Assembly: GCA_002452815.1 (NCBI GenBank)
Contig: DKFM01000003.1
Location: 186,001 to 250,000 of the forward strand
Direction of reading: 5' to 3'
Origin: Rhodobacteraceae bacterium UBA6796
GTDB lineage: Bacteria; Pseudomonadota; Alphaproteobacteria; Rhodobacterales; Rhodobacteraceae
DNA length: 64,000 nucleotides
Positions 38,277 through 46,558 of this stretch are shown piece by piece. The position numbers and the translations under genes are program-made. Numbering within the stretch: the first letter of the stretch is position 1; each line of letters begins with the position of its first letter. The notes under the pieces were generated by a model, which saw only the letters and a program-made list of their open reading frames with translations, searched no databases and was not told the DNA's origin.

Positions 38277-38369
38277 TCCTCTCGCCGAGTTTCGCGTGAC
38301 GCACGGTTTTGCTTCCGTCGCCGCGCAGGCGCGGTAATCTGGTGCGAATGCATCAGGGAGGAACCAACC

Positions 38370-39146
38370 ATGCCGTATCAGGCGATCCGCTACGAAATTT
38401 CCGAAGGCATGGCGGTGATTACGCTCAATCGCCCCGAGGTGATGAACGCGCTCAGCAGCCAGATGCGCGCCGAGTTGCTGGAGGCGTTGAAGCGCGCTAC
38501 GGGCGAGGCGCGGGTGATCGTGCTGACCGGGGCAGGGCGGGCGTTTTGTTCGGGGCAGGATCTGGGGGATGGCGCGATGGCGGCGGGCCTGGATCTGGAG
38601 CGGGTGCTGCGCGACGAATACGAACCGATGCTGAAGGCGATCTACGAATGTCCGATTCCGGTGATCGCAGCGGTCAATGGCGCGGCGGCGGGGGCGGGGG
38701 CGAACCTTGCGCTGGCGGCGGATGTGGTGATTGCGGCGCAATCGGCGGCCTTCATGCAGGCCTTCACCCGGATCGGGCTGATGCCGGATGCGGGCGGCAC
38801 CTACTGGCTGCCGCGTCAGGTCGGATTTGCGCGCGCGATGGGGCTGGCGCTGTTTGCCGACAAGATCGGCGCCGAACTGGCCGCGCAATGGGGTCTGATC
38901 TGGGAAGCGGTGGCCGATGTCGATTTCGAACATCACTGGCGCGCCCGGGCCGCGCATCTGGCCAAGGGACCGACAGCGGCCTACGGGGCGGTGAAACGGG
39001 CCCTGCGCGATGGCTATGGCAACGATCTGTCGCAGCAACTGGAGTTGGAGGCGCAGCTGCAGGGCGGGCTGGGCGCCACCCGCGATTTCCGCGAAGGCGT
39101 GATGGCCTTCCTGGAAAAACGCGCGCCGCATTTCGAGGGGCGCTGA
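38370..39146 (+). CDS. Enoyl-CoA hydratase/isomerase (PaaG-like)
   Basis: The 258-residue crotonase-fold protein has LNRPEVMNALSSQMRAELL, the oxyanion-hole region RAFCSGQDLGDG and AAVNGAAAGAGANLALAADV, and FTRIGLMPDAGGTYWLPRQV with the Asp used by PaaG-type isomerases. It resembles PaaG, the 1,2-epoxyphenylacetyl-CoA isomerase, more than short-chain enoyl-CoA hydratases. No other paa genes are nearby, so substrate assignment is tentative. A GGGAGGA site precedes the ATG. Confidence 0.85.
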   Translation: MPYQAIRYEISEGMAVITLNRPEVMNALSSQMRAELLEALKRATGEARVIVLTGAGRAFCSGQDLGDGAMAAGLDLERVLRDEYEPMLKAIYECPIPVIAAVNGAAAGAGANLALAADVVIAAQSAAFMQAFTRIGLMPDAGGTYWLPRQVGFARAMGLALFADKIGAELAAQWGLIWEAVADVDFEHHWRARAAHLAKGPTAAYGAVKRALRDGYGNDLSQQLELEAQLQGGLGATRDFREGVMAFLEKRAPHFEGR

Positions 39147-39155
39147 GCCGCCCCC

Positions 39156-39184
39156 TTGCCCCGCGCGGTCCTGCGCGCTAGCCA
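39156..39184 (+). promoter_or_regulatory. Candidate promoter of tRNA-Leu
   Basis: TTGCCC (39156-39161) and CTAGCC (39179-39184) are 17 bases apart and lie 8 bases before the mature tRNA start. The -10 match is only moderate. Confidence 0.35.
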
Positions 39185-39192
39185 AGGGCTGT

Positions 39193-39278
39193 GCGGGCGT
39201 GGCGAAATGGTAGACGCATGGGACTTAAACTCCCTCGGGCGCAAGCCCATGCCGGTTCGAGTCCGGCCGCCCGCACCA
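39193..39278 (+). tRNA. tRNA-Leu (anticodon UAA)
   Basis: The 7-bp acceptor stem GCGGGCG/CGCCCGC closes the molecule. The D arm contains GGTAGACGC. The anticodon loop CTTAAAC gives UAA, which reads UUA leucine codons. A long variable arm (GGGC-GCAA-GCCC) identifies a class II tRNA, and the T arm is GCCGG-TTCGAGT-CCGGC. CCA is encoded at 39276-39278. UUA codons are rare in a genome of this GC content, so this tRNA serves a minor codon. Confidence 0.96.
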
Positions 39279-39380
39279 ACTTGCCGGCTCTGTGATGATC
39301 GTGCTGCGGTGCGGGCGGATTCCACCCTTGCCCCAGCCCGAGCCTGCCCCTAAACCCGTGGGCAACGAAGGGGGGACCGT

Positions 39381-41168
39381 ATGGCACGCAGACCGCAGGC
39401 ACCGATCGAGGATCGGCCGACGACCAAACGCATCGGCGCACTCAAGGGTCTGGCACCGTTTGTCGCGCCCTACAAGCTGACCGCGATCGCCGCGCTGGCG
39501 GCGCTGGCGCTGACCGCCTCGATCAGCCTGATCCTGCCGCTGGCGGTGCGCCGCGTGGTCGACGGTTTCCAGCAAGGCGCGCAGCTGCTGGACGAATATT
39601 TCACCGCGGCGCTGGTGATCGCAGGCCTGCTGGCCCTGGGCACGGGTGCGCGCTACTACCTTGTCACCCGGTTCGGCGAGCGGGTCGTGGCCGACATTCG
39701 CAAGGCCGTCTTCGACCGCGTTCTGGGCATGAGCCCGGCGTTTTTCGAACGCATCCTGACCGGCGAGATCATCAGCCGGATCACCACCGACACCACGCTG
39801 ATCCTGTCGGTGATCGGCTCGTCGGTGTCGGTGGCGCTGCGCAACGTGCTGATCTTGCTGGGCGGCATGACGATGTTGCTCATCACTTCGGCCAAGCTGA
39901 CCGGGCTGGTGCTGCTGGTGGTGCCTGCTGTCGTCGTGCCGATCATCGTGCTGGGCCGCCGCCTGCGGGTTCTGTCGCGTGAAAACCAGGACTGGATCGC
40001 CAATTCCTCGGGCGCGGCGTCCGAGGCGCTGCTGTCGGCGCAGACCGTGCAGGCCTTCACCCATGAACCGCAGACCCGCGCGGCCTTTGCGGACGTGACG
40101 GAAAAAAGCTTTGCCTCGGCGCATAAGCGGATTTCGACGCGCGCGGTGATGACGGTGATCGTGATCTTCCTGGTCTTTGCGGGGGTCGTGGGGGTGCTGT
40201 GGGTCGGCGCGCGCGACGTGCGCATGGGCCAGATGTCGGTGGGCGAGCTGGTGCAGTTCGTGATCTATGCGGTGATGGTTGCGGGTTCGGTGGGCGCGCT
40301 GTCGGAAATCTGGGGCGAGATCCAGCGCGCGGCGGGGGCGACGGAACGTCTGGTCGAACTGCTGTCGGCCGAGGACAGCGTGAAGGACCCCACGCATCCG
40401 GTGCCGCTGCCGATGCCCGCGCGCGGCGAGCTGCGCTTTGAAGATGTCAGCTTCCACTATCCCTCGCGGCCGGAAACCTCGGCGCTGGATCATGTCACGC
40501 TGCATATCGCGCCGGGCGAGACGGTGGCGCTGGTCGGGCCTTCGGGCGCGGGCAAGACCACGGTCATTCAACTGATCCAGCGGTTCTGGGACCCGGAGAC
40601 GGGCCGCGTGACGCTGGACGGCTACGACCTGCGCGATCTGGCGCGGCACGATTTCCGCCATGCCATCGCGCTGGTGCCGCAAGACCCGGTGATCTTTGCC
40701 GCCTCGGCGCGCGAAAATATCCGCTTTGGCCGCCCCGATGCCACCGATCATCAGGTCGAAGAGGCCGCGCGCGCCGCGCATGCCTATGACTTCCTGGCGG
40801 CACTGCCGCAGGGGTTTGATACCTATGTCGGCGAGCGCGGCGTGATGCTGTCGGGCGGGCAGAAGCAACGCATCGCGATTGCACGGGCGATCCTGCGCGA
40901 TGCGCCCGTTCTGCTGCTGGACGAGGCGACCTCGGCGCTGGATGCGGCGTCCGAACGTGAAGTGCAAGCGGCGGTCGAACGGCTGGCCGTGGGGCGCACC
41001 ACGATCATCGTCGCACACCGTCTGGCCACGGTGAAGAAGGCCGACCGCATCGTCGTCTTCGACGAAGGCCGCATCATCGCGCAGGGCACGCATGATGCGC
41101 TGGTTGCCGAAGGCGGGCTTTATGCCGAACTCGCGCGGCTGCAATTCACCGACGGCGCCGCCGTCTGA
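39381..41168 (+). CDS. ABC exporter, fused permease and ATPase (MsbA-related, TIGR02204 type)
   Basis: The 595-residue protein has six membrane helices in the first 330 residues and an ATPase domain: Walker A LVGPSGAGKTT, ABC signature MLSGGQKQRIAIARAIL, Walker B VLLLDEATSALD. This is the half-transporter layout of the MsbA/LmrA branch, and the alphaproteobacterial TIGR02204 subgroup is the best fit. Such exporters move lipids or drugs outward; the substrate is unknown. The start follows a GGGGG site. The gene stands alone after the tRNA. Confidence 0.9.
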   Translation: MARRPQAPIEDRPTTKRIGALKGLAPFVAPYKLTAIAALAALALTASISLILPLAVRRVVDGFQQGAQLLDEYFTAALVIAGLLALGTGARYYLVTRFGERVVADIRKAVFDRVLGMSPAFFERILTGEIISRITTDTTLILSVIGSSVSVALRNVLILLGGMTMLLITSAKLTGLVLLVVPAVVVPIIVLGRRLRVLSRENQDWIANSSGAASEALLSAQTVQAFTHEPQTRAAFADVTEKSFASAHKRISTRAVMTVIVIFLVFAGVVGVLWVGARDVRMGQMSVGELVQFVIYAVMVAGSVGALSEIWGEIQRAAGATERLVELLSAEDSVKDPTHPVPLPMPARGELRFEDVSFHYPSRPETSALDHVTLHIAPGETVALVGPSGAGKTTVIQLIQRFWDPETGRVTLDGYDLRDLARHDFRHAIALVPQDPVIFAASARENIRFGRPDATDHQVEEAARAAHAYDFLAALPQGFDTYVGERGVMLSGGQKQRIAIARAILRDAPVLLLDEATSALDAASEREVQAAVERLAVGRTTIIVAHRLATVKKADRIVVFDEGRIIAQGTHDALVAEGGLYAELARLQFTDGAAV

Positions 41169-41313
41169 ACGGCGTCGGCGCGACAGGACGCAGGAGGGAA
41201 AGCCCGAAGATTTTCCCCTGTTCGATGTCATTCGAATGATGCACCCTGTGCCTATGGTGTCGCTGGCCCGCCCGGGCCGGTCGCACGATCTGGTGCATTG
41301 GAAGGAGTGAAAC

Positions 41314-41757
41314 ATGGGTCTGTGGAATTTCGTCAAGGGTGCGGGCAAATCTTTGTTCGGCTCGAAAGCCGAAGCCGCCGAGGCGCCGAAGGAAGAGGTG
41401 CTGAAAGCCGAGCTGAAAGACCTTGGTCTGAACACCGAAGGGGTCGAACTGACGGTCGAGGGCGACAAGGTCGTCGTCTCGGGCAAGGCGGTCGACGCCG
41501 AGACCAAGGAAAAGATCATTCTTGCCGTGGGCAACGTCGATGGCGTGGCCTCGGTCGAAACCTCGCATGACGACGACACTGCCGACGCGGTGTTCCATAC
41601 CGTCGAAAAGGGCGACACGCTTTCGGCGATTGCGAAAAAGACGCTGGGCAATGCCAACCGCTACATGGAAATCTTTGAAGCCAACAAGCCGATGCTGACC
41701 CACCCGGACAAGATCTATCCGGGGCAGGTGCTGCGCATCCCCGGTGGCAAGGCCTGA
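41314..41757 (+). CDS. BON-LysM protein (Kbp/YgaU-like)
   Basis: The 147-residue protein has a BON domain (about residues 28-85) and a C-terminal LysM domain (about 92-143, FHTVEKGDTLSAIAKKTLGN, then KIYPGQVLRIP). It is the same size and layout as E. coli Kbp (YgaU), a cytoplasmic potassium-binding protein of 149 residues, and has no signal peptide here. A potassium-sensing role is plausible but not shown by sequence. An AAGGAG site precedes the ATG. A GC-rich hairpin follows. Confidence 0.9.
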   Translation: MGLWNFVKGAGKSLFGSKAEAAEAPKEEVLKAELKDLGLNTEGVELTVEGDKVVVSGKAVDAETKEKIILAVGNVDGVASVETSHDDDTADAVFHTVEKGDTLSAIAKKTLGNANRYMEIFEANKPMLTHPDKIYPGQVLRIPGGKA

Positions 41758-41778
41758 TCCATTGGCCATAGAAGTTTG

Positions 41779-41807
41779 CAGGGCGGCTCGTATCCCGGGC
41801 CGCCCTG
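41779..41807 (+). terminator. GC hairpin after the LysM gene
   Basis: A perfect 9-bp stem CAGGGCGGC / GCCGCCCTG with an 11-base loop lies 22 bases after the stop. No proper T tract follows, only TGCATTT, so it is a weak terminator or 3'-end structure. Confidence 0.5.
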
Positions 41808-41957
41808 TGCATTTCCGGGGGGCGCGGCGGTCCCCTGTCCAAACGTCAACCGGGCTGTGACGTGACGTTTCAGCCCCGCCCTACCCTTGCCGCCACGGGG
41901 CCTTTTGCCGCATGGTGAGGGCCAGGTTCGCGGAGGAACGAGCCGAGGGAGGGACTT

Positions 41958-43847
41958 ATGCCGACATTTGCATCCATCGCGGATCGCGATGCTGTTGAAG
42001 CTGAAATGCCGTGGGAAGCGCGCGAGCGGGCGACCACGATGTACGATTTTCTGTCGCGGGCCAAGGCCGCGCATGGTGCCCGTCCGGCACTGTCCTTCCA
42101 GATCACCTCGGGGCCCAAGGACCGGGCCGAGACCCTGACCTGGGCGCAGCTGCATGCGCGGGTCACCCAGGTTGCGAACCTGCTGCGCAAGCTGGGGGTG
42201 GGCGAGACCGACACGGTCGCCTACCTGCTGCCGAACTGCCTGGAAACGGCGGTCACGCTGCTGGCGGGGTCGGTCGCGGGCATCGTCAACCCGGTCAACC
42301 CCTTGCTGGAAGCCGAACAGATCGCCGCGATCCTGCGCGAAACCAAGACCAAGGTTCTGGTCACGCTGAAAAGCTTTCCCAAAAGCGATATCGCCCAGAA
42401 GGCGGCCGAGGCGGTCAAGCACGCGCCCAATGTGCAGACCGTGCTGGAAATCGACCTCAACCGTTATCTGAGCCCGCCGAAAAGCCTGATCGTGCCCTTT
42501 ATCCGGCCGAAAACGCCGCTGAAGCATCATGCCGATGTGTTCAACTTCAACACCGAAGCGGCCAAGATGCCGGGCGACAAGCTGATGTTCGCGGATTCGG
42601 CGGGCGACCGTGTGGCCGCCTATTTCCATACCGGCGGCACCACCGGCATGCCGAAGGTGGCGCAGCACAAATATTCGGGGATGATCTATAACGGCTGGCT
42701 GGGCGGCAAGCTGCTGTTCGACGAGAGCGACGTGATGATCTGTCCGCTGCCGCTGTTCCATGTGTTCGCGGCCTATCCGATCCTGATGTCGGCGATCGAC
42801 GCGGGCGCGCATGTGGTGCTGCCGACGCCCGCGGGCTATCGCGGCGAAGGGGTGTTCGACAATTTCTGGAAATTGGTCGAACGTTGGCAGGTTACCTTCC
42901 TGATTACCGTGCCCACCGCGATTGCCGCGCTGATGCAGCGCAAGGTCGATGCAGACATCTCCAGCCTGCGCACGGCGATTTCCGGCTCTGCGCCGCTGCC
43001 GGTCGAGCTTTACAACCGCTTCAAAGAGGCGACCGGGGTCGAGATCTGCGAAGGCTACGGGTTGACCGAGGCGACCTGTCTGGTCGCGGTGAACCCGGTC
43101 GACGGGCATAAGAAAGTGGGCTCGGTCGGGATTCCGCTGCCCTACACCCATGTCCGCATCCTGCGCAAAACCAATGGCGCCTTTATCGAATGCGACGTCG
43201 ACGAGGTGGGCGAGATTTGCGTGGCCAACCCCGGTGTGTTCGAAGGGTCGACCTATACCGAGGCTGACAAGAACCACGATCTGTTTGCCGAAGACCGCTT
43301 CTTGCGCACCGGCGATCTGGGGCGGATCGACCCGGACGGCTATTTGTGGATCACCGGGCGCGCCAAGGATCTGATCATCCGCGGCGGGCACAACATCGAC
43401 CCCGCCGAAATCGAGGAGGCGCTGCTGATCCACCCGGCGGTGGCCTTCGCAGGCGCCATCGGCCAGCCTGACAGCTTCGCGGGCGAATTGCCCTGCGTCT
43501 ATGTCGAACTGATCGCAGGGGCCACGGTCAGCAGCGAAGAGCTGGCCGCGCATGCGAAACGGCACATCCATGAACGCGCCGCGATCCCCAAGCATATCGA
43601 GGTGATGGACGAATTGCCGAAAACCGCGGTTGGCAAGATATTCAAACCCGATCTGCGCAAGCGTGCCATCACCCGGGTGCTGGATGCGGCGCTGGCCGAG
43701 GCGGGTATTCCGGCGCATGTCGTGTCCGTGGTCGAGGACAAGAAACGCGGTCTGGTCGCGCAAATCGCGACCACCGGCACGGTGGATGACGATGCGCTCA
43801 AGCACAAGCTGGGCGAGTTCACCGTGGCATGGGACTGGGCGAAGTAA
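41958..43847 (+). CDS. Acyl-CoA synthetase (AMP-binding)
   Basis: The 629-residue ANL-superfamily enzyme forms an acyl-adenylate and then the CoA thioester of a carboxylic acid. Motifs are the P-loop-like YFHTGGTTGMPKVA, CEGYGLTEATC, the hinge-region RTGDLGRIDPDGY and GRAKDLIIRGGHNIDPAEIE. The catalytic C-terminal Lys lies in ELPKTAVGKIFKPDL. It fits the fatty or medium-chain acyl group, but the acid is not determined. A GAGGGAGG site precedes the ATG. It is unlinked to other beta-oxidation genes in the window. Confidence 0.9.
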   Translation: MPTFASIADRDAVEAEMPWEARERATTMYDFLSRAKAAHGARPALSFQITSGPKDRAETLTWAQLHARVTQVANLLRKLGVGETDTVAYLLPNCLETAVTLLAGSVAGIVNPVNPLLEAEQIAAILRETKTKVLVTLKSFPKSDIAQKAAEAVKHAPNVQTVLEIDLNRYLSPPKSLIVPFIRPKTPLKHHADVFNFNTEAAKMPGDKLMFADSAGDRVAAYFHTGGTTGMPKVAQHKYSGMIYNGWLGGKLLFDESDVMICPLPLFHVFAAYPILMSAIDAGAHVVLPTPAGYRGEGVFDNFWKLVERWQVTFLITVPTAIAALMQRKVDADISSLRTAISGSAPLPVELYNRFKEATGVEICEGYGLTEATCLVAVNPVDGHKKVGSVGIPLPYTHVRILRKTNGAFIECDVDEVGEICVANPGVFEGSTYTEADKNHDLFAEDRFLRTGDLGRIDPDGYLWITGRAKDLIIRGGHNIDPAEIEEALLIHPAVAFAGAIGQPDSFAGELPCVYVELIAGATVSSEELAAHAKRHIHERAAIPKHIEVMDELPKTAVGKIFKPDLRKRAITRVLDAALAEAGIPAHVVSVVEDKKRGLVAQIATTGTVDDDALKHKLGEFTVAWDWAK

Positions 43848-43854
43848 GCTGCGG

Positions 43855-43876
43855 GCCGCGCCCCTATGGGCGCGGC
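43855..43876 (+). terminator. Hairpin after the acyl-CoA synthetase gene
   Basis: A perfect 9-bp stem GCCGCGCCC / GGGCGCGGC with a 4-base loop begins 7 bases after the stop, followed by TTGTG. It is strong in structure but has only a weak T tract. Confidence 0.55.
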
Positions 43877-43943
43877 TTGTGCTGACGCGCGGCTTGCCTT
43901 TCCCTCTGCCGGCTCCTAAGCCGGAGCAAAGATGGAGGGACCG

Positions 43944-44477
43944 ATGGCGGTAATTGATGATCTGAAAGCCCGCGCGGGCGGCGTTTGCGAATTCTGTGGC
44001 GCGGCCGAGGGGCTGGCGGCGCAGGATCTGGCGGGCACGGACGAGCAGCTTCTGCTGTGCGAAACCTGCCGCTCGGATGACGCCCCCGAGGCGCATTGGC
44101 GCTGCCTTGAAGGGGCGGCGTGGTCGGCGATCCCTGCCGTTCAGGCCGCTGTCTGGCGCAAGCTTGGGCAGATCGACGCGCCCTGGGCGCAAGAGGCGCG
44201 CGACGGCATGATGCTGGAACCCGAGGTGCAGGCCCTGGCCGAGGCCGGGCAGGTGGCGGCAGGCGTGGTGCATCGCGACAGCAACGGTGCCATTCTGGCG
44301 CAGGGCGATACCGTCACGCTGATCAAGGATCTGCCGGTCAAGGGCGCAGGCTTCACCGCCAAACGCGGCACCGCTGTGCGCGGAATTTCCCTTGTGGCCG
44401 ACAATCCCGCGCATATCGAAGGCCGCGTCGAAGGCCAGCGCATCGTGATCCTGACCGAGTTCGTCAAGAAACGGTGA
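43944..44477 (+). CDS. PhnA-domain zinc-ribbon protein
   Basis: The 177-residue protein has an N-terminal four-Cys zinc ribbon (CEFCGAAEG with CETC) and the C-terminal PhnA domain (about residues 105-177, with GDTVTLIKDLPVKGAGFTAK, then RGISLVADNPAHIEGRVEG). In spite of the name, PhnA is not required for phosphonate breakdown in characterised strains and its role is unclear. A GGAGGGA site precedes the ATG at 43944. It is followed by a gap with a long inverted repeat. No phn genes are nearby. Confidence 0.88.
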   Translation: MAVIDDLKARAGGVCEFCGAAEGLAAQDLAGTDEQLLLCETCRSDDAPEAHWRCLEGAAWSAIPAVQAAVWRKLGQIDAPWAQEARDGMMLEPEVQALAEAGQVAAGVVHRDSNGAILAQGDTVTLIKDLPVKGAGFTAKRGTAVRGISLVADNPAHIEGRVEGQRIVILTEFVKKR

Positions 44478-44497
44478 TCTGACCAGGCACGCGGGGG

Positions 44498-44554
44498 GAT
44501 TGACGAAACCGTTGCCACGGATCATCTGGCAACGGTTCCCTAATCTGGTCAATC
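44498..44554. repeat. Nested inverted repeat between PhnA gene and methyltransferase gene
   Basis: An outer GATTGAC / GTCAATC pair encloses a perfect 11-bp stem AACCGTTGCCA / TGGCAACGGTT (44507-44517 and 44527-44537) with a 9-base loop. It is not followed by a T tract on either strand. It lies 21 bases past the PhnA stop and 64 bases before the next start, so it could be a 3'-end structure, an operator or a leader structure. Confidence 0.6.
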
Positions 44555-44617
44555 ATGCGTCAACCTCTGTCGTAACCCGCTCCTGAACGGCGGCATTTCT
44601 CCAGTTCAGGACATCTC

Positions 44618-45553
44618 ATGATACCCCTTCAGTTTTCTTCCGGCGATCTGATCGCCGATCGTCGCGCGGACTATGCCGAGGGCTTGTTGGCGGGGGGCGA
44701 GGCGGCGGCCGCCGCCGATCTTTATGCGCAGGCGCTGGAAATCGCACCGCAGTGGGGCGCCGGCTGGTATCGGCTGGGCGAGATCCGGGCCGATCACGGG
44801 CTTGACGGGGCGGCGGACGCGCTGGAACGCGCGCTGCAGCTTGATCCCGCCGATCCGTTCGGGGCGGCGCTGCGCCGCGATCTGCTGCGCGGTCAGCCCC
44901 TGGCAGACACCATGCCCGCAGCCTTCGTCGAGGCGCTGTTCGACCAATATGCCGCGCATTTCGATCATGCGCTGGTCGAGACCTTGGACTACCGCGCGCC
45001 GCAACTGCTGCGCGCCGGGCTGGCGGGGCGGTTCGCCCGGGTGCTGGATCTGGGCTGCGGCACCGGGCTGATGGGGGCGGCATTGCGCGATCTGGCCGAG
45101 CATCTGGAAGGGTGGGACATCTCGGCCGAGATGCTGCGCGAGGCCGGGACCAAGCAGATCTACGACCGGCTGGAGAAGGCCGATCTGGGGCGCCTCGATC
45201 TGCCCGTGGAAAGCTGGGATCTGATCACCGCGGCGGATGTGTTCCTGTATCTGGGCGCGCTGGAGCAGATCGTGGGCTGGGTCGCGCAGGCGCTGGTGCC
45301 GGGCGGCATTTTCGCCTTCACGGTGGAGCTGAGCGAGGACGCCCCCGTCATCCTGCGCGAAAGCCGCCGTTACGCCCATTCCGAGGCCTATATCCGCGAT
45401 CTGCTGGCACAGGCCGGGTTCACCCCGCAGATCACGCGCGCGGTGCTGCGCATGGACCGGGGCGCCGCGATCGAAGGGCTGGTGGTGCAGGCCACCCGCA
45501 GCGCACCGGGCCTGCGGCGGCAATCGGATGGCGAGGATATGGCGGTGGCGTGA
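44618..45553 (+). CDS. TPR-containing SAM-dependent methyltransferase
   Basis: The 311-residue protein has TPR-like helices (about residues 17-95, with AADLYAQALEIAPQWGAGWY and DALERALQLDPADPFGA) followed by a class I methyltransferase domain: motif I VLDLGCGTG at residues 142-150 and DLITAADVFLYLG later. This is the layout of the COG4976 predicted TPR-repeat methyltransferases. The methyl acceptor is unknown. It is preceded by the 44.5-kb inverted repeat. The start has only a weak ribosome site (CAGGA). Confidence 0.87.
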   Translation: MIPLQFSSGDLIADRRADYAEGLLAGGEAAAAADLYAQALEIAPQWGAGWYRLGEIRADHGLDGAADALERALQLDPADPFGAALRRDLLRGQPLADTMPAAFVEALFDQYAAHFDHALVETLDYRAPQLLRAGLAGRFARVLDLGCGTGLMGAALRDLAEHLEGWDISAEMLREAGTKQIYDRLEKADLGRLDLPVESWDLITAADVFLYLGALEQIVGWVAQALVPGGIFAFTVELSEDAPVILRESRRYAHSEAYIRDLLAQAGFTPQITRAVLRMDRGAAIEGLVVQATRSAPGLRRQSDGEDMAVA

Positions 45554-45621
45554 GGCAACACGCGCGGTTTTCCTGACCGGAGTTTGCGCTATGCTGGGGC
45601 ATCACGACCACGGGGGCAGGG

Positions 45622-46380
45622 ATGAACTGGCTGGCTTATGAGCATTATTCCTATGCGGCGCTGGCAGTTCTGGGCACGCTGGCGGCCGTGTGGCTGGTAC
45701 ATTGGCTTGCTCATCACGGCATGCTGGCCGGGCGGCTGGAGCGGTTCCGGGGCGTGGCACCGCCGTTTCTGAACGTGAATGCGATGCTGTTTGGCCTGAC
45801 CTTGGCCTTCATTGCGAATGATACCTGGTCGGCGCGCGACCGGGCGATGGATGCGGTGCTGCGCGAAGCTGACAATCTGCGCAGTTTGCTGGTGCTGGCC
45901 GAGGTGCTGCCCGCGCAGCAGCAGGCTGCGCTGACGGGGGCGGTGCGCGACTATGGCACACAGGTGGCGGCGGAGTTCGGCGCATTGCGCACGCGCGAGG
46001 TGGCGCCTGGTGCGTCGGTGGCTGCGGATGCCATGCTGCGACTGGTCGCGGGGCCCGGGTTGGCGCAAGCGGCGGGCGACGTGCTGCAGGCCGAGATGCT
46101 GCGCAAGGTGATGGTGCTGCGCGACGACCGCGATCTGCGGGTCTCGTTGTCGCGCACGCATCTGAACCCGTTGAAATGGCTGGGAATGGCGGCGCTGGGG
46201 TTCCTGACCATCCTGTCAATCGCGGTGGTGCATCTGGAGACGCCCCGCGCCGGGATGCTGGCGATTGCGCTTTTTGCACTCGCTGCCGCGCCATCTGCGG
46301 CAATCGTTCTGGTGCAGGGAAATCCGTTTCAGCAACCTGCCGCGATTTCAGCCGAGGCGATTGTAGAGGCGGTGCGCTAG
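45622..46380 (+). CDS. DUF4239-like membrane protein
   Basis: The 252-residue protein has two N-terminal membrane helices (about residues 10-30 and 52-67), a soluble helical middle and two C-terminal helices (about 190-210 and 213-232). The N-terminal part LFGLTLAFIANDTWSARDRA with downstream EADNLRSLL fits the bestrophin-like DUF4239 family, whose function is unknown. A GGGGGCAGG site precedes the ATG. The last base of its TAG stop is also the first base of the dispersed hairpin element. Confidence 0.8.
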   Translation: MNWLAYEHYSYAALAVLGTLAAVWLVHWLAHHGMLAGRLERFRGVAPPFLNVNAMLFGLTLAFIANDTWSARDRAMDAVLREADNLRSLLVLAEVLPAQQQAALTGAVRDYGTQVAAEFGALRTREVAPGASVAADAMLRLVAGPGLAQAAGDVLQAEMLRKVMVLRDDRDLRVSLSRTHLNPLKWLGMAALGFLTILSIAVVHLETPRAGMLAIALFALAAAPSAAIVLVQGNPFQQPAAISAEAIVEAVR

Positions 46381-46440
46381 GGGCGCTGCCCCTCTTGGCC
46401 TGCGGCCAATTCACCCCGGGATATTTTTGCCAAAGAGAAA
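46380..46440 (+). repeat. Dispersed post-stop hairpin element, copy 3
   Basis: Hairpin 1 is GGGGC-GCT-GCCCC (46380-46392), whose first G is the last base of the TAG stop. Hairpin 2 is TTGGCC-TGC-GGCCAA (46395-46409). The tail is CCCCGGGATATTTTTGCCAA then AGAGAAA. It runs in the direction of transcription. Confidence 0.88.
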
Positions 46441-46530
46441 TCAGACGGGGGCCGTGACCTGCGGAGCGGCGGCCGGGGCTGGCGGGCGGAGGCCACGATC
46501 ACGCAGACATGGTCGTGTCGCAAAAAGAAA

Positions 46531-46558
46531 GGCCGGGGGAAGCCCCCGGCCTTTTGCT
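46531..46558. terminator. Bidirectional terminator at the 3' end of ettA
   Basis: A 9-bp stem GGCCGGGGG / CCCCCGGCC with an AAG loop is flanked by A-rich sequence on the left and TTTTGCTTT on the right. It lies immediately past the ettA stop and can end transcription from both sides. Confidence 0.88.
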
